Positions 10,544 through 21,157 of a stretch of DNA of 64,000 bases are shown in pieces. The stretch spans positions 41,914 to 105,913 of the forward strand of contig VUYT01000044.1 of assembly GCA_008802785.1 (NCBI GenBank), in the 5' to 3' direction. Origin of the DNA: Symmetrospora coprosmae (lineage: Eukaryota; Basidiomycota; Cystobasidiomycetes; Symmetrosporaceae). A model generated the notes under the pieces. The model did no database searches. It saw only the letters and a program-made list of their open reading frames with translations, and was not told the DNA's origin. The translations under genes were made by a program, and so were the position numbers. The first letter of the stretch is position 1, and every line of letters begins with the position of its first letter.

Positions 10544-10765
10544 GACCGCTGTGCTATGCTGATGCGACTGGGAAGCTGTGTGTGTTTGCCGTGCTGCGAT
10601 GCAAGTGGAGTGATCCAATTGGCGCGTTGCAGCTCCCGAAGCGCCGCCACCATTGACCTCTGAGGAGACTGACGCGCCGCTTTGCTTTGGTCTCTCACCC
10701 ACTACCACTGCATCAGACACCTGATTCCACTAGTACAGCAGCATCACCTTATACATCTCATCACC

Positions 10766-12458
10766 ATGTCCAACGTTGTGTTCCCTCCTCCCGGCGAGCC
10801 TGTTCCCATCCCCGAGGGGGGATTGAAGAGGCGCAAGCAGTCGCTGGCCAACCGCTACTACGACGCGTTCATGGCGAGCCAGCAAGGCGGCAGCCAGCCC
10901 GCTCCGCACGATGTCTTCACCGAGCTGGTCGAGGACATCTGCTTCGCCATCGACCTGCCCACGGACACGGTCGACGGCAATGTTCTCATCCGCCACTTAC
11001 TCTACCATCTACCGACCCAGAACACTCCTATCGTTGCTCAGGCTGTACAGCTGGCGTTCGGCGAGTGATAGCACAGCGCCACTTGCACGTCAGACTGCGC
11101 ATCTGCACAATCAGCTGAGGCAATGCTCGCGCTGTTCCCCGGTCCTACAGGTGCCTGTCTCCCTCACCTCGATTTGCGAAATGTCGCCGTGCACAAGGGT
11201 CGCCTGGCGTACCACAAGCACGTCAAGTACGGGAGCTTGCCTGAATCCTATCAGTCTCGCGGAGACACTCTGTACGGCAACTTCAGAGCATCGCTGTCTA
11301 CGTCGACCTACCAGCAGCGTGAGCCGTACCGCTCGCCCCGCAACTTGATCTCCATGGGAGAGGCTCTGGCAGCAATCTCTGAATTCTGCGAGATCGAGGC
11401 GGAGGAGTTCTATGAGGTGTCGCGCGGCACGATCGACAAGGACGTGCATCAGGCCAGCACCCTCCTGCGCGCGGCCATCACCGTGCGAACGCTGCGCGAG
11501 CTGCAGGACGTGACGACCTTCATCGAGCAGTGCCTTGACACTGTCGAGGACTTTGCGGCAGGGGCCGGGCTCAACGACCATCACAACTCGAAGAGCAAGA
11601 TCAAGGTCACTACTGGATCCTACAGGCGTCCCGGACTCCAAGCGGGCAAATGGGCCAAACGCGCCCCAGACTGGGTGAAGGACGCGCAGGACGTGAGTCG
11701 CCGCTATTCGTGGCTCCGCATACCTTCACGATACTGACACGATGCCAACAAACTCTTACAGTACGCGCGAGGTCCGGACACGACGGAGGACGAGGTCAGA
11801 GCCCTCCTGCGCCGGCCATTCCCCCACGAGGAGAATGAGGAGCTGCGCCGCCGCTTCCATGCGAAGCTGAAGGAGGTGTCGAAGGATGCGGGCTATCCCA
11901 GGCCTTCGTTCATTCTTCAGGCAATCTATCGTACGTACGACCCGTATGCCGGGAACTCTTTCGGCCGCAGCCTTGTTGAGGTGGAGAAGGAGGCCATTCT
12001 CTGGCACATGGGCAAGGAGGACTACCAGGAGTCATTCGCAGGCGCTCTGCGCATTACATGCGAGGAGGTCGCTCTTGCTCACAGGAAGATTCTGCGGTGC
12101 GTACAGGGTCTAGCTGCAATTAGGCGATTTTCGGAAGTCTGCTGACTCGCGCTTCACTTCCCATCCTCGCAGATGTCTCGCATCCTACAAGAACCTGGGT
12201 GCGGCCATCGCCGCCGTCCTGCTCAAGTACCCCAACGCGCCTCCCGCTCGCCTAACCGGCCAGGAGATCCAGGCCCTCCTCCAGGAGGCACGCAACGAGA
12301 AGAAGAGGCAGAGGCTCAACGGGCCTGGAGCTGCCGCCGAGGCCAGCACTTCCGCAGCTTCGACCTCAAGCAGCAAGGCTTCTGGCGGCAAGAAAGGCAG
12401 GAGATCGGGCGATGCAGGGAACGACGCGGGCAAGAAGAAGCAGAAGCGCCAGAAGTAG
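10766..12458 (+). CDS. Conserved-looking protein of unknown function with Lys-rich tail
   Basis: I do not recognise this protein. The first exon (from ATG 10766) encodes MSNVVFPPPGEPVPIPEGG and runs to a stop at 11066-11068. A second open segment from about 11123 encodes a basic stretch with HKGRLAYHKHVKYG, then helical segments (GEALAAISEFCEIEAEEFYE). It continues across introns near 11695-11760 and 12096-12173 to a tail ending GKKKQKRQK, a likely nuclear or nucleolar signal. The stop is the TAG at 12456-12458. I could not find a splice pair joining the first exon in frame without using the weak donor GTACAG near 11042, so the first exon may instead be a separate small protein, with the main gene starting at 11123. 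No catalytic motif is visible. It is transcribed divergently from the GIY-YIG-like gene across about 220 bp. Confidence 0.5.
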
Positions 12459-12552
12459 GGCGGTATGCAATTGTAGCGGAATTGTGCGGGTTGTCTGGGC
12501 CGCGCTGGTGTAACTCCAGTATTGAGATACAGCCTTGATGCAAGAAGTAATT

Positions 12553-12705
12553 GGAGGAATGGCCGAGGTTTACCTCCTTTCAGTTCAGCATTCAGCAGCG
12601 GGCGTCGTCTAACCGTGTTCCTGCCCCCGACCACAGCGGTCTAAGGCGCCACGTTAAGGTTATCTTGATACAGCATCACAATAGTGAGCTCGAATGTCGT
12701 AGGGA
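12553..12705 (+). pseudogene. Degenerate tRNA-Leu(AAG) copy with a D-loop intron
   Basis: Bases 12553-12567 give GGAGGAA TG GCC GAG. After a 69-nt insertion (12568-12636), a block (12637-12659) identical over 23 nt to piece 2 of the tRNA at 8458-8635 completes the D-arm and anticodon arm with anticodon AAG. The insertion sits at exactly the same D-loop position and again begins with GT (GTTTAC), contains TCTAAC and ends CACAG. The next segment resembles the other gene's 32-nt anticodon intron (both contain CATCACA), but after it the T-arm and 3' acceptor strand cannot be found. The 3' strand of the anticodon stem (near CGTAGG) has a mismatch and no T-run follows. I read this as a 3'-decayed paralogue. 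A third intron hiding the T-arm was looked for within 250 bp and not found. Confidence 0.65.
12568..12636 (+). other. Second D-loop intron-like insertion (GT...CTAAC...AG)
   Basis: This is a 69-nt insertion at the same tRNA-Leu position as the 66-nt one at 8555-8620. The two share the GT/AG ends, a CTAAC motif and a short CTCCTTT segment near the 5' end, but are otherwise diverged. Conservation of the position while the interior has diverged suggests the insertion predates the duplication of the two loci. Confidence 0.65.
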
Positions 12706-12769
12706 ACTTTGTTCCCAATGTGCACCACAACAAGTAAGCCCTGATGCAACATCAACGCGTTGTGCGCGG

Positions 12770-14770
12770 CTAGCCACCAAGATTGATTGGCTTGTGCTCT
12801 CGCAAGACGAAGGGGACAGACAAGACGGGGACAATGGCAGTCTCGGTGACGACGGCAGTGACGTCTTCTGGGCGGGAGACGTCGTAGAGGAAGTTGAGGA
12901 CGCCAAGATTGGGGTTGTCGTTGCTGGAGGGGAGGATAGCGGCGGTGGAAGCTAAAGGGGGGGGGGGGGGATATGGAGAAGCGACAGCGGTCAGCGAAGC
13001 GCACGACAGGTTGGAATCCATTGGAGATAAGACACACCCAGCTCGTTGCCGACAATGCTGTCGAGCATAATCCGATCGCTGAACTTGTACGTCTCGCAGC
13101 AGCAGACGACTGGGATACCAGCCTCCTTGGACATCATGGCTACCATTGCCGTACCCGCTCGCGAGAACATGGCGCCGTTGGACAGCATGGCTCCTGTGCC
13201 CAGCAGCGTCAAAGAGACGGTGGAGAGGACAGAGCCGATGGATGACAGCAGAACATACGTGCACGGAATGCCGTGCGCCAGCAGCGAGCGGAGGAGATTC
13301 TTGCCTGTTGTAATGATGTCAACGGATGTCTTGCTTACTTGGGGTGTTCGCGGTGGGACTCACCTTCATGCATAGGCCGCGCATCGACAATCACGACAGT
13401 AAAGTCCTTCCCTTGATCCTTTGCGGCTTTCAAGCCACCTTCCACGAGAGACGACCTCGCGAAGGTCAAGACCGTATCTCCATTCTTGATCTTGCTGATG
13501 GCGAGTTCTTCTATCACCTTTCCTGCGAGCGTGATACGGTCCCGGATAAAGTGGTCTATCCGCTCGCAGAGAAGGTCGCGAGCCTGGCAGAGGAAGGCAG
13601 AGCGTGAGCGGCCTTTCACAACGAGGTCGAACGCAAAAACTCACATCATCGTCGGGCATGTCTAGCGGGATGTGCTGAATCTCCCACTTGAGATACCGGA
13701 TCGCGTTGCCCATGCTAATAGCCATCGGTCTCGCGCGGACGAGATGAGTGATTTGCGGGGAGAGGTACGTAGGCAGATGCCGTGTTAATGCCTTGCCAGG
13801 CGGGACGACATAGGAGGAGATGACCTGGAGGAGCGGCGGGTCAGCCAGGTCCGTTCTGTCTGCCTCACGGCAAGCCAGGAACGCACATCCTTGAATGCTT
13901 CGAGCATGGCAACACAACGCGCATTGGCGCCAACAATCTTGAAGTCGGCATATTGCAGTGCGAGTCGCAACACGCTAGGGTGAATCTGGTCGCGATGCAC
14001 CTTGGCATTCAACGACTTTGCTGATCTCGGAGGGTCGAGGTGGAGGAAGAGGCTCAGTGGAGAGGCTGCAGAGTGCAACGACGAGGCTGCCGGTGCGTCA
14101 TGGGCAGCCTGTCCTGCGCCACTCGTGCCCGTCGCGGTGCCAGAGGTCCCGGAAGCGGCGCCGCCTTGTCGTCCTGAGGGGCCAGAACCACCTGCTGCAC
14201 TGGAAGCTGACGCAGTAGCTGCTTTGCCGTTCCCCTGACTCTGCTGTGATTTGCCAGCACCTCCGCCCTGCTGACCAGGCTTCTTTGCCGAACTCGAGGC
14301 CTCCTTCGCCGCCTTCTCCTTGGCCTTTGCTTCGCGCTGCTTCTCCTGCGGTGTATGCACAGAGGGCGCGTCAGTACGATATATCCGTGCATCCGTACGC
14401 GCCGCATGCGCACTCACCTGGATCTCGCGTCGCTCAGCTGGATTTCGGGGATGCACAAGCGTGACCGCCGCAGATTTACGGCGTCAGCGTCACGCGGTTC
14501 GCGCATAGTAGCAGGCACTCCCGGCTCACCTTTCGTCAGCTCCTTTGCAGGCTTCTTGGGCGGTGCCCTGCTACTGCTGGCTGACCCCTCTGCTGCATCG
14601 TTGCTCTGCTGCTGCTGCTGGTGCTGCTGCTGGACGGCTCCTCCCTTCTGACGCTGCTGCTTCCCGCCTGCAGGCGCGTCGGCCGAGGCAGCTCCTAATG
14701 CGCCTGCGCCTGCGCCTTCCGCTTCCTTTCCCGCTTGCGCTGCAGCTGTGACTGCCGGTGGTACAGACAT
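12770..14770 (-). CDS. GCD2: Translation initiation factor eIF2B subunit delta
   Basis: This is the regulatory delta subunit of eIF2B, the guanine-nucleotide exchange factor for eIF2, a cytoplasmic control point of translation. The N-terminus (MSVPPAVTAAAQAGKE) is low-complexity and rich in Ala, Gln and Lys, as in other delta subunits. The Rossmann-like C-terminal domain is well conserved: GDTVLTFARSSLVE, then VVIVDARP, then LLGTGAMLSNGAMFSRAGTA, then TYKFSDRIMLDSIVGNELG. The last exon reads NPNLGVLNFLYDVSRPEDV and TAVVTETAIVPV, the diagnostic delta-subunit C-terminus, and stops at 12770. Introns are frequent. The last one has a run of 14 C residues before its acceptor. GCD7 (beta) is excluded by the long N-terminus and the C-terminal pattern. 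Confidence 0.92.
12957..12970. repeat. Homopolymer of 14 G (C on the coding strand) in the last eIF2B-delta intron
   Basis: On the minus strand this C-run ends 3 nt before the acceptor TTAG of the last GCD2 intron, so it occupies the place of the usual U-rich polypyrimidine tract. Its length may be variable or affected by sequencing error. Confidence 0.8.
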
Positions 14771-15004
14771 CTCGGTGCGGGTTGTTCAAACTGGTCAATG
14801 CGGTCTCCTGACAAGCTCTGACGGGAATCTTGCTCGGCGAGTCATCCGAAGCAAAACGCCCGAAGCGACAGAAGTGCAGAAAAGCGCGAATTCGCACGAA
14901 ACGGCATGCATTTACAGCATTGCATTGATCATTTTTGGCATTGCTGGAATGATGCGGACACGCGTCTAAAGAGGCAGGACGGGCCTGCTGAACAAACCAC
15001 ACAT

Positions 15005-17996
15005 CTAGTCGACATCCATGTCTGGCTTCTTTGCCTCTGCCTCATCGTCGAGCTCGGTAATCTCGGCGTCGCCGTTGGCTTCCGGCTCCTTTTCTGACTG
15101 CTGCTGCTGCTGCTTCTTGGGCTCCTCCTTCTTGGGCGCCTCGGTCGTCGCGGCCTTTGGCTTTGGCTTGTTAAGGATGGGTCGGCAGAAGCTGCGGAAG
15201 AGGTTCCAAGCTGCATCAGCGCGGACTCGTTGCAAGGACGACCGGGGTCCACCCATCCACTCACTACTGGACCTCCTCGGCACGCTTCCTAATCTCGGTC
15301 GAGGTGAAAGCAGGCGCCTCGTCCTTCCTCCTCTCTGCCTGCTTCGCCCCCTGGTCATCGAGCCACTTTTGCGTGTTTGCGCACTTCTCAATGACGGACT
15401 GGAGGTCCTGCTCGCTGAGGTGCGCGTACTTTTCATCGCCAGACGTCGCCTTGCTCATGAAGTCCACCACTGCCTCGCGAATGACTTTAAGAGCCCGAGG
15501 GCGCTCTTCGGTCTCTCGAAACCGAAAGGCCACCGGGTCGCCAACCTTCTTGAGGCCATCGAGCTTGGCAACGTACGCCGACTTGCTCGCATCCTCGCCC
15601 TCCTCCGAGTACAGCCAGTCCTCAGCCGCCGTCAGGTCGGACCGGAAGCTGTCCTTGTCGGCAGCAGGCATGTAAGCTGACCACTGGCCGTCAATCTTAT
15701 CGCGCGCCTCGTAAATGTACTCCTCAAGAGCGTTCTTGCGGTCCTGTTGATTAGAAGGCATCGCTCAAAGCATCAGCGCAGGCCCGCGTTGGACAATGTC
15801 GTCATCGAACCCACCTCAGTCTCGGCGACGAGCTTGTCCGAAGCAAACATCTGTCCCTCCTGCTCGCGCAGGCTGGCGACGACCGACGAGTCAAGTCCGG
15901 ATGCGCCAAAGACACCTGGCACCTCCTTCTTGACGACCTTCTTCTGCTTCTTGGTCGGTGCCGGGGCAGCCTCGGCACCATCTGCTGGTGCGTCGGCCGG
16001 GGTGGTGTCCATGGGGACCTCCTCCTCCTGCTCAGACTCCTCAAGCACGTAAGGCGAGCCGAAAGTGAAGATGCCGTGGATATCGAGGCGTGCCTTGACC
16101 TTGACGGTCGAGTGCTCGCCGTTCTTGTCCGGCTTGACGTTCTTGACCGTGTACTTGGCGATCCAAGGGTTGGTGCCGGCAGGGATGTCGGCGCCCTCGG
16201 CGTAGCGCGCCTCCAGGTCAAAGGCGTCCTTCCTGCGGAGGGTGATGGTCCGGTTCGCGGGGATGGCAGTGCCCTTCTCGAGGACACGGATCGACGTCTC
16301 GTTGTCAACATCGTTCTTCTCCCAGCAGATGTCGATCGGGTAGGCGTTGATGTCGGTGACGGCAAAGTCTCGGACTCGGAAGACGGGCGAAAGGATGGCG
16401 CAGGCGAGGGTAGCACCGCGGGCGATGGCCTCGTCTTGGTTGGTGGTGAAGGAAAGCGTCTTGCCGAAGAAATCCTGGATGCGGTTCTTGAGCGCTGGGA
16501 TACGGGTCGAGCCTCCGACGAGCTCGATCGAGTCAATCTCCTCCTTTGACAACCCAGCCTCTGCAAGCGCCTTCTCGAGAGGCTGAACAGTCTTCTCGAG
16601 CAGAGGAGCAATGAGCTCCTCGAACTGCTCTCGGCTGAGCGAGCCAGACGCATCGACATCGTTCATGATGCTCTCAACCGAGATGGGTGCGTTGGCGTTG
16701 GCCGAGAGGATCTTCTTGAGCTTCTCGACGGCGGTTGCCAAGCGGAAGGTCGCCTTGGGATTGCTGAGCACATCGATCTTGTACTTTGCCTTGAACTCTT
16801 CGGCAAAGTGGTTGACGAGGGCCCGGTCAAAGTCTCGTCCTCCAAAATTCTTGTCCCACGTGGTGGACTTGACTACGAGCTTGCCCTTGTTCATGGCGGC
16901 AATGGTGACCTGGAAGTCAGAGTACCCAATGTCGACAAAGGCGACGTGGCGGGGCGGAGTCTCGATCTCGGGGAGGTCGGTCTTGGTGATACCGTAGCCA
17001 AGGGCTGTCGCAGTCGTGTCGTTGATGAGGCGGAGAGGATTCAGACCAGCAATCTCGGCGGCGTCAAGAACGGCCCGGCGTTGCGTGTCGGTGTAGTACG
17101 CTGGGACCGAGATGACGACATCGTTGATGAGGCCGCCGTGCTCTTTGGCTGCAATCTCTCGGAGGTGGCCGAGGTACATGCCGTAGAGCTGCGTGGCGGA
17201 GAAGACCTGCTCCTCGCCAAGGTAGTTGACCTGTCGAAGAGAACAACGTGTCGAGCGCGTCAGCTGCCTGCCTGGAACGCGGACCGAGGAAGGCCATGAG
17301 AAGTGCAAGAGTCAGACTCACCTTGACGCCAATGGTGCCCTTCGCATCGACGAGCTCGGGAATGATGAACTTCTTCTCGTACTCGCTGATTTCCGGGTCT
17401 GACAGGCTCCTGCCGATGAGGCGCTTGAGCGAGCCGACCGTGTTGCGGAAGTTGCTGGTCTCCTGCGACTTTGCTGCCTCTCCTGCGCATCGGTTCCTTG
17501 GGCCAAAGCCGACGAGCGTAGGAGTGAGACGGTTCGAGCTGTCTGAGGTCGCGCAACACTCCCGCGTCAGCGTCGTTGTCGCCGCCACGTCTTCGCCCTC
17601 GACGAAATTGTCGAGAGCTCACCATTAAGGATGACATCGACACCTATGAAGGCAGGCAGGCGACAGGAGCAGAATGCAGTCCGTCAGCATCATATCCCTA
17701 GCAGCCGCGTTACAGCCGCTCCTGCTCTGCCTCTCTGGCTGACCTCTGTTGCGCGCAAGTCCAATCTGCACGACACAAGGGGAATACGGTTCAGCTTGCC
17801 AGCATCACTCATGGCTCGCTTGGCTACATGCATGCACACACCTTGCTGCTCATAGAGCCGAAATCGATACCGACGACAGAAGTCCTGCATTGCGTCGTGA
17901 ATGCGTGTGAGCCGTCCATCATCAGCGTCTGACGCGCTCGAGTGCTCTGCAAGGCCCATGGCTTCGGGCCTGCGCTCTAGGTCAGGGAACTCACAT
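15005..17996 (-). CDS. SSE1: Hsp110-type chaperone of the HSP70 superfamily (SSE1-like)
   Basis: This is a cytosolic Hsp110, the nucleotide-exchange factor and holdase for Hsp70. The N-terminus is assembled from short exons as VVGIDFGSMSSK, IGLARNRG and VDVILN, followed by the actin-like ATPase (NDVVISVPAYYTDTQRRAVL, LINDTTATALGYGI, FVDIGYSDFQVTI, IELVGGSTRIPALK). An acidic loop and extended helical domain follow, typical of Hsp110 and longer than in canonical Hsp70. The protein ends AKKPDMDVD instead of the Hsp70 EEVD. The start codon appears to be split: AT at 17996-17995, an intron 17994-17885 (GTGAGT...GCAG), then G ACT TCT GTC GTC, giving MTSVVGIDFGSMSSK. A perfect three-unit heat-shock element lies 155 bp upstream. 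Identity is firm; the split start is inferred from frame and splice consensus. Confidence 0.93.
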
Positions 17997-18150
17997 GATG
18001 ACTGCAGATGGGCGGTGTGTATTGGAGATCTGACCAAGTAGAATGTGCGGACGAAGCGAAGTCTGCTATGTCCTTGTTTGGGTGGGCGTCTGGAGCTGGA
18101 GGAGGGCATCCACCCTTCTGCCTGCGCTCGCTCAGTCGGGCTCGTGCTTT

Positions 18151-18163
18151 CGAGAAATTTCGC
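18151..18163. promoter_or_regulatory. Heat-shock element (TTCnnGAAnnTTC) upstream of SSE1-like gene
   Basis: TTC at 18151, GAA at 18156 and TTC at 18161 form three perfectly spaced inverted pentamers, the binding site of trimeric Hsf1. It lies about 155 bp upstream of the Hsp110 start codon at 17996. The motif is seen directly; heat or Hsf1 control follows from known Hsp110 regulation. Confidence 0.7.
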
Positions 18164-18280
18164 TGCAGAGGGCTCGCCACCGCGCGTTTTCACCATTCAA
18201 CGGCACTATGATAGCTAGGAAGAGGTCGAGAGCGATATCTAGACAACAACACGTAAAGAGAATTACTGCCACGCGTTCAA

Positions 18281-20123
18281 TCAGCTACTGTTGAGCCGCC
18301 CGCGTTCGGCCTTTTCCTCCCGCTCCTGATCGTACAGAATGGGCGAGAGCTCTCCGACAAAGCTGCCGAATTCGTCGTCTTTGCCAGTCCGCCCGTCCAG
18401 CTTTGGCCTCTGGAGCCGACCTTTTGTGTCGCCGTCGTCGGAGACGCTGCTCCTGTCGCTGTCCAAGCTGTCCTTGGCCATGCTCCATCCGTTTGCTTCA
18501 TCATTGAAGCCTGACCGCTCCTGCTGCTCCGCTTTCCGCCCCTGCCTGTTCAGCGTGGGCAAGGAAAAGGTCTCGACGCCGTCGTCTTCTTCTCCCGGTT
18601 TCCGCGGGCCGCCCACCATCTCCTCCTCGTCCTCGCCAAAGTCGGCTTTCTGCTTTATTGGCACTTCAGGCTTCTTGGACGACAGCACGGCAACTCCGAG
18701 GATGAGGACGATGATGCTGAGCCAGATCATGGCAAATACCCAGCTCTTGAAGTTGTCATACTGGTCCAAGTAAGTGAGTGAGTTGAGGAAGCCCGATGCC
18801 GTGTAGGTCTGCTTATGAGATGAGTCAGCCAGAAACCAAGTGTAGAAGCAGGAAGAGCCTGGACTGCTTACGGCAAAGAAGAGCGGCACGACCAAGGTGG
18901 ACTCGTAGACCTTCAGACCTGCGGAAGTGACGGACGGAAGCCTGGACGTCAGTCAGGCCGCACAGTCACATAGCCAGGCCTGGCCAGACTCACCCTTGTT
19001 GAGACAGTAGATCTGGGCGATGGCGGCCACAATCAGGAGGAGGACGATGAAGATGGATAGTGGATGCGCGAGTTGGTTCCCTTCGGACCCGCCAGAGGAC
19101 GAGATGAGCTTGACGGCGGATTTGGCGAATACCAGTGTTTGTCCGGCGAGGAGACCGCCCGTTGTCGCCCATGCCACGCCAGACAGCTTTCTCAGGACAA
19201 TGTCGGGTTTGGAGACGGTCCACCGCTCGATGCTCTGCTTGATGCCAAAGCGGATCATCCTGCCCCATCTGTCTGCCTTCTGGAGGAAGGTCTCGTTGCT
19301 GGGCGCTCGTGCAGAACTGAGGCGCGCGTCCGGATCGGCCTCGTTCTCGAGCGCCTCTCGCTCGGTCCACACGCGGCCGATGATGCTGCTCATGCGAAAC
19401 GCGAGGAGTGTGACGAGCTCGAGGGCGACAAAGTACAGAATCCAGCCCCAGCGCGCCCACAGACCCTTGATGGTCTCGAGGTTCAGGTTGTTCTCGACGT
19501 CCTGGGCTGTCGATACGCGCAGGTTGCCAAAGCCAACGATTCCACATACGCCCAGGATGATGACGAGGGTGCCGGCAATGTCCATGCGAGTGATGCACGT
19601 CCCGATGAAGATCTTTGTAAATATGACGTTGAAGATCAAGGAGGTCGAGCCGAGCGGCGCGACGCTACATGCGTGACGACAGAGCGGGGTAGTCAGCGCA
19701 CTGATCATCACAGTTCAAGCAGGCGAGCCGCACTTACTATGCAGCCTCCATGTATTCGAGCGCGAGCGTGCTGCCGACGAGCTGGCTGATGACATACAAG
19801 CCGAGACCAAGCAGCCAGAGCGGTCTGAGCCAGTCGCGCCGGCGCTGCGCTGGAGGAATCTTCTCATTGCGGGTATGATCCAGCTTTGTGATGGCGACGC
19901 CTGCTGCGTTGGCGACGGATGCGCCTGTGTGGTGGAGCAATCATTCAATTGCAGTGTCAGCTCTCATCAATCTAGGGTCGAGGTCGCCACTAAAGGCACG
20001 CGCACCCAGGCAGATGAAGAGGCCTATCAAGAAGTCTGTCGCAGTGTATGTCTTGTAGACTGTCGGGAGATCTTGTACGGGTGTGCTGCCCACGTCGGGG
20101 ACATCCGTCACGGTCGAGTTCAT
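18281..20123 (-). CDS. NIPA-like magnesium transporter
   Basis: This is a multi-pass membrane protein of the NIPA family (DUF803) in the drug/metabolite transporter superfamily, thought to move Mg2+. The first exon begins MNSTVTDVPDVG and then enters a helix with FLIGLFICLG. The next exon contains NAAGVAITKLDHTRNEK and GLGLYVISQLVGSTLALEYM. Then come APLGSTSLIFNVIFTKIFIG and MDIAGTLVIILGVCGIVGFG, the most conserved NIPA signature. Further helices include SIFIVLLLIVAAIAQIYCLN and WVFAMIWLSIIVLILGVAVL. The cytosolic tail is long, acidic and Ser-rich (EDEEEMVGGPRK), which is typical of fungal members and a possible phosphoregulatory region. The acceptor and donor signals between exons are standard. 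Confidence 0.88.
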
Positions 20124-20810
20124 CGTCTTGAAGGCGGACGCAGCATGATGAAGTCAAGGGGGGAAAGGGCAGCAAGAGCAGCAGGCCTCGTCCACTTCTG
20201 GCCGGGTTGATTCAGGTTCAACAGCCGGGAAAGGGCAAGAGATGACCATGAAGAGGGGAGGCAGTATATTGTGTGAGGTGTGAAGCGTGCGAAGCGCTGT
20301 GTGTTTGGCTATCCAGCTCCGAGGCTCCTCGGGCGTCTCTCTTCAGCGGTCGCAGTGCAGGCTGGCCTCCGTCAACCAGAGCCAGAGAAGGCAGCCAGCA
20401 TCGAACAGACACACTGCAAGGCAGAGCGAACGCACGGGCCACGCGAGGCGGCGAAATGGGCAGACTGATAGGATGCGCATTTGCCTATAACTGACGTGCT
20501 GCCTGGACCCTCCTGAGGGAGTCCGGGCAGAGGCGTCTGAGGAGGTTCGAGAATCATGCATGCATCCCACATAGTCCCGGCACCGAAGCATTGAGCTGCC
20601 ATACATGGTCTACCTTCCCCTGCCACCAGGTAACTCCTTCATCTCCTTCATAATCCCTCCCAGCGCACAACAATATCCTGGCTACCTTCGCTCTCGGTGG
20701 TACGACTGCCTGCCCTTGTCTGGCACTTCGCCCGCCCCGGACATTGCCGGGTATACCGCCCGACGGAGGCCGCATCGGACAGACGCGTTTCGGCTCACTG
20801 CTGTAACACC

Positions 20811-20834
20811 AAGCAAGCAAGCAAGCAAGCAAGC
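20811..20834 (+). repeat. AAGC tetranucleotide microsatellite, six units
   Basis: Six perfect AAGC units. The tract is intergenic and probably length-variable. Confidence 0.9.
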
Positions 20835-21019
20835 ACGGTGTGCTGCATCCACACCGCACACCGTCCTGCCCATCCTCAACCCGCACAAAGGACAATGACG
20901 GAGAGGCGCAAATACAGTGCCCCTTCCCTCCCGATATCGGACAGTCGTCGTCCGCGGTGGTGCGACCACTCGATGCATTGGTGAGATGGCCATTCGTCCG
21001 TTTAAAGAGCCAGGCGCGT

Positions 21020-21070
21020 CTCTCCTCTCTCCTCTCTCCTCTCTCCTCTCTCCTCTCTCCTCTCTCCTCT
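21020..21070 (+). repeat. CTCTCCT heptanucleotide tandem repeat, about seven units
   Basis: A near-perfect pyrimidine-only repeat about 90 bp before the start codon of the NDUFA4-like gene. CT-rich tracts are common just upstream of transcription starts in fungal promoters, so it may be a core promoter element as well as a microsatellite. Confidence 0.85.
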
Positions 21071-21157
21071 TCCCTCTTCACACCATCTTCCACACCATCC
21101 GCCTCACACGGAAGCGCACCTCACACCCCTCTTTAAAGCCCAACCCGCACAACCTCT

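Larger units (their letters stand above)
20124..21157. other. Intergenic, divergent promoters of NIPA-like and NDUFA4-like genes
   Basis: About 1 kb without a credible gene. It holds an AAGC microsatellite and a CTCTCCT tandem repeat directly upstream of the NDUFA4-like gene; open frames here are repeat-driven. Confidence 0.6.

Noticed and set aside
12700-12960. A third intron hiding the T-arm of the second tRNA-Leu copy
   Set aside because: No TTCGAAT-like T-loop or strand complementary to GGAGGAA was found in the next 250 bp, so the copy is treated as 3'-decayed.
15802-16659. Ser/Arg-rich open frame of 285 codons on the minus strand
   Set aside because: It is an alternate frame of the Hsp110 exon; the Hsp110 frame carries all conserved motifs.
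20554-21093. 179-codon minus-strand open frame rich in Glu/Arg repeats
   Set aside because: Generated by the CTCTCCT repeat in the promoter of the NDUFA4-like gene.
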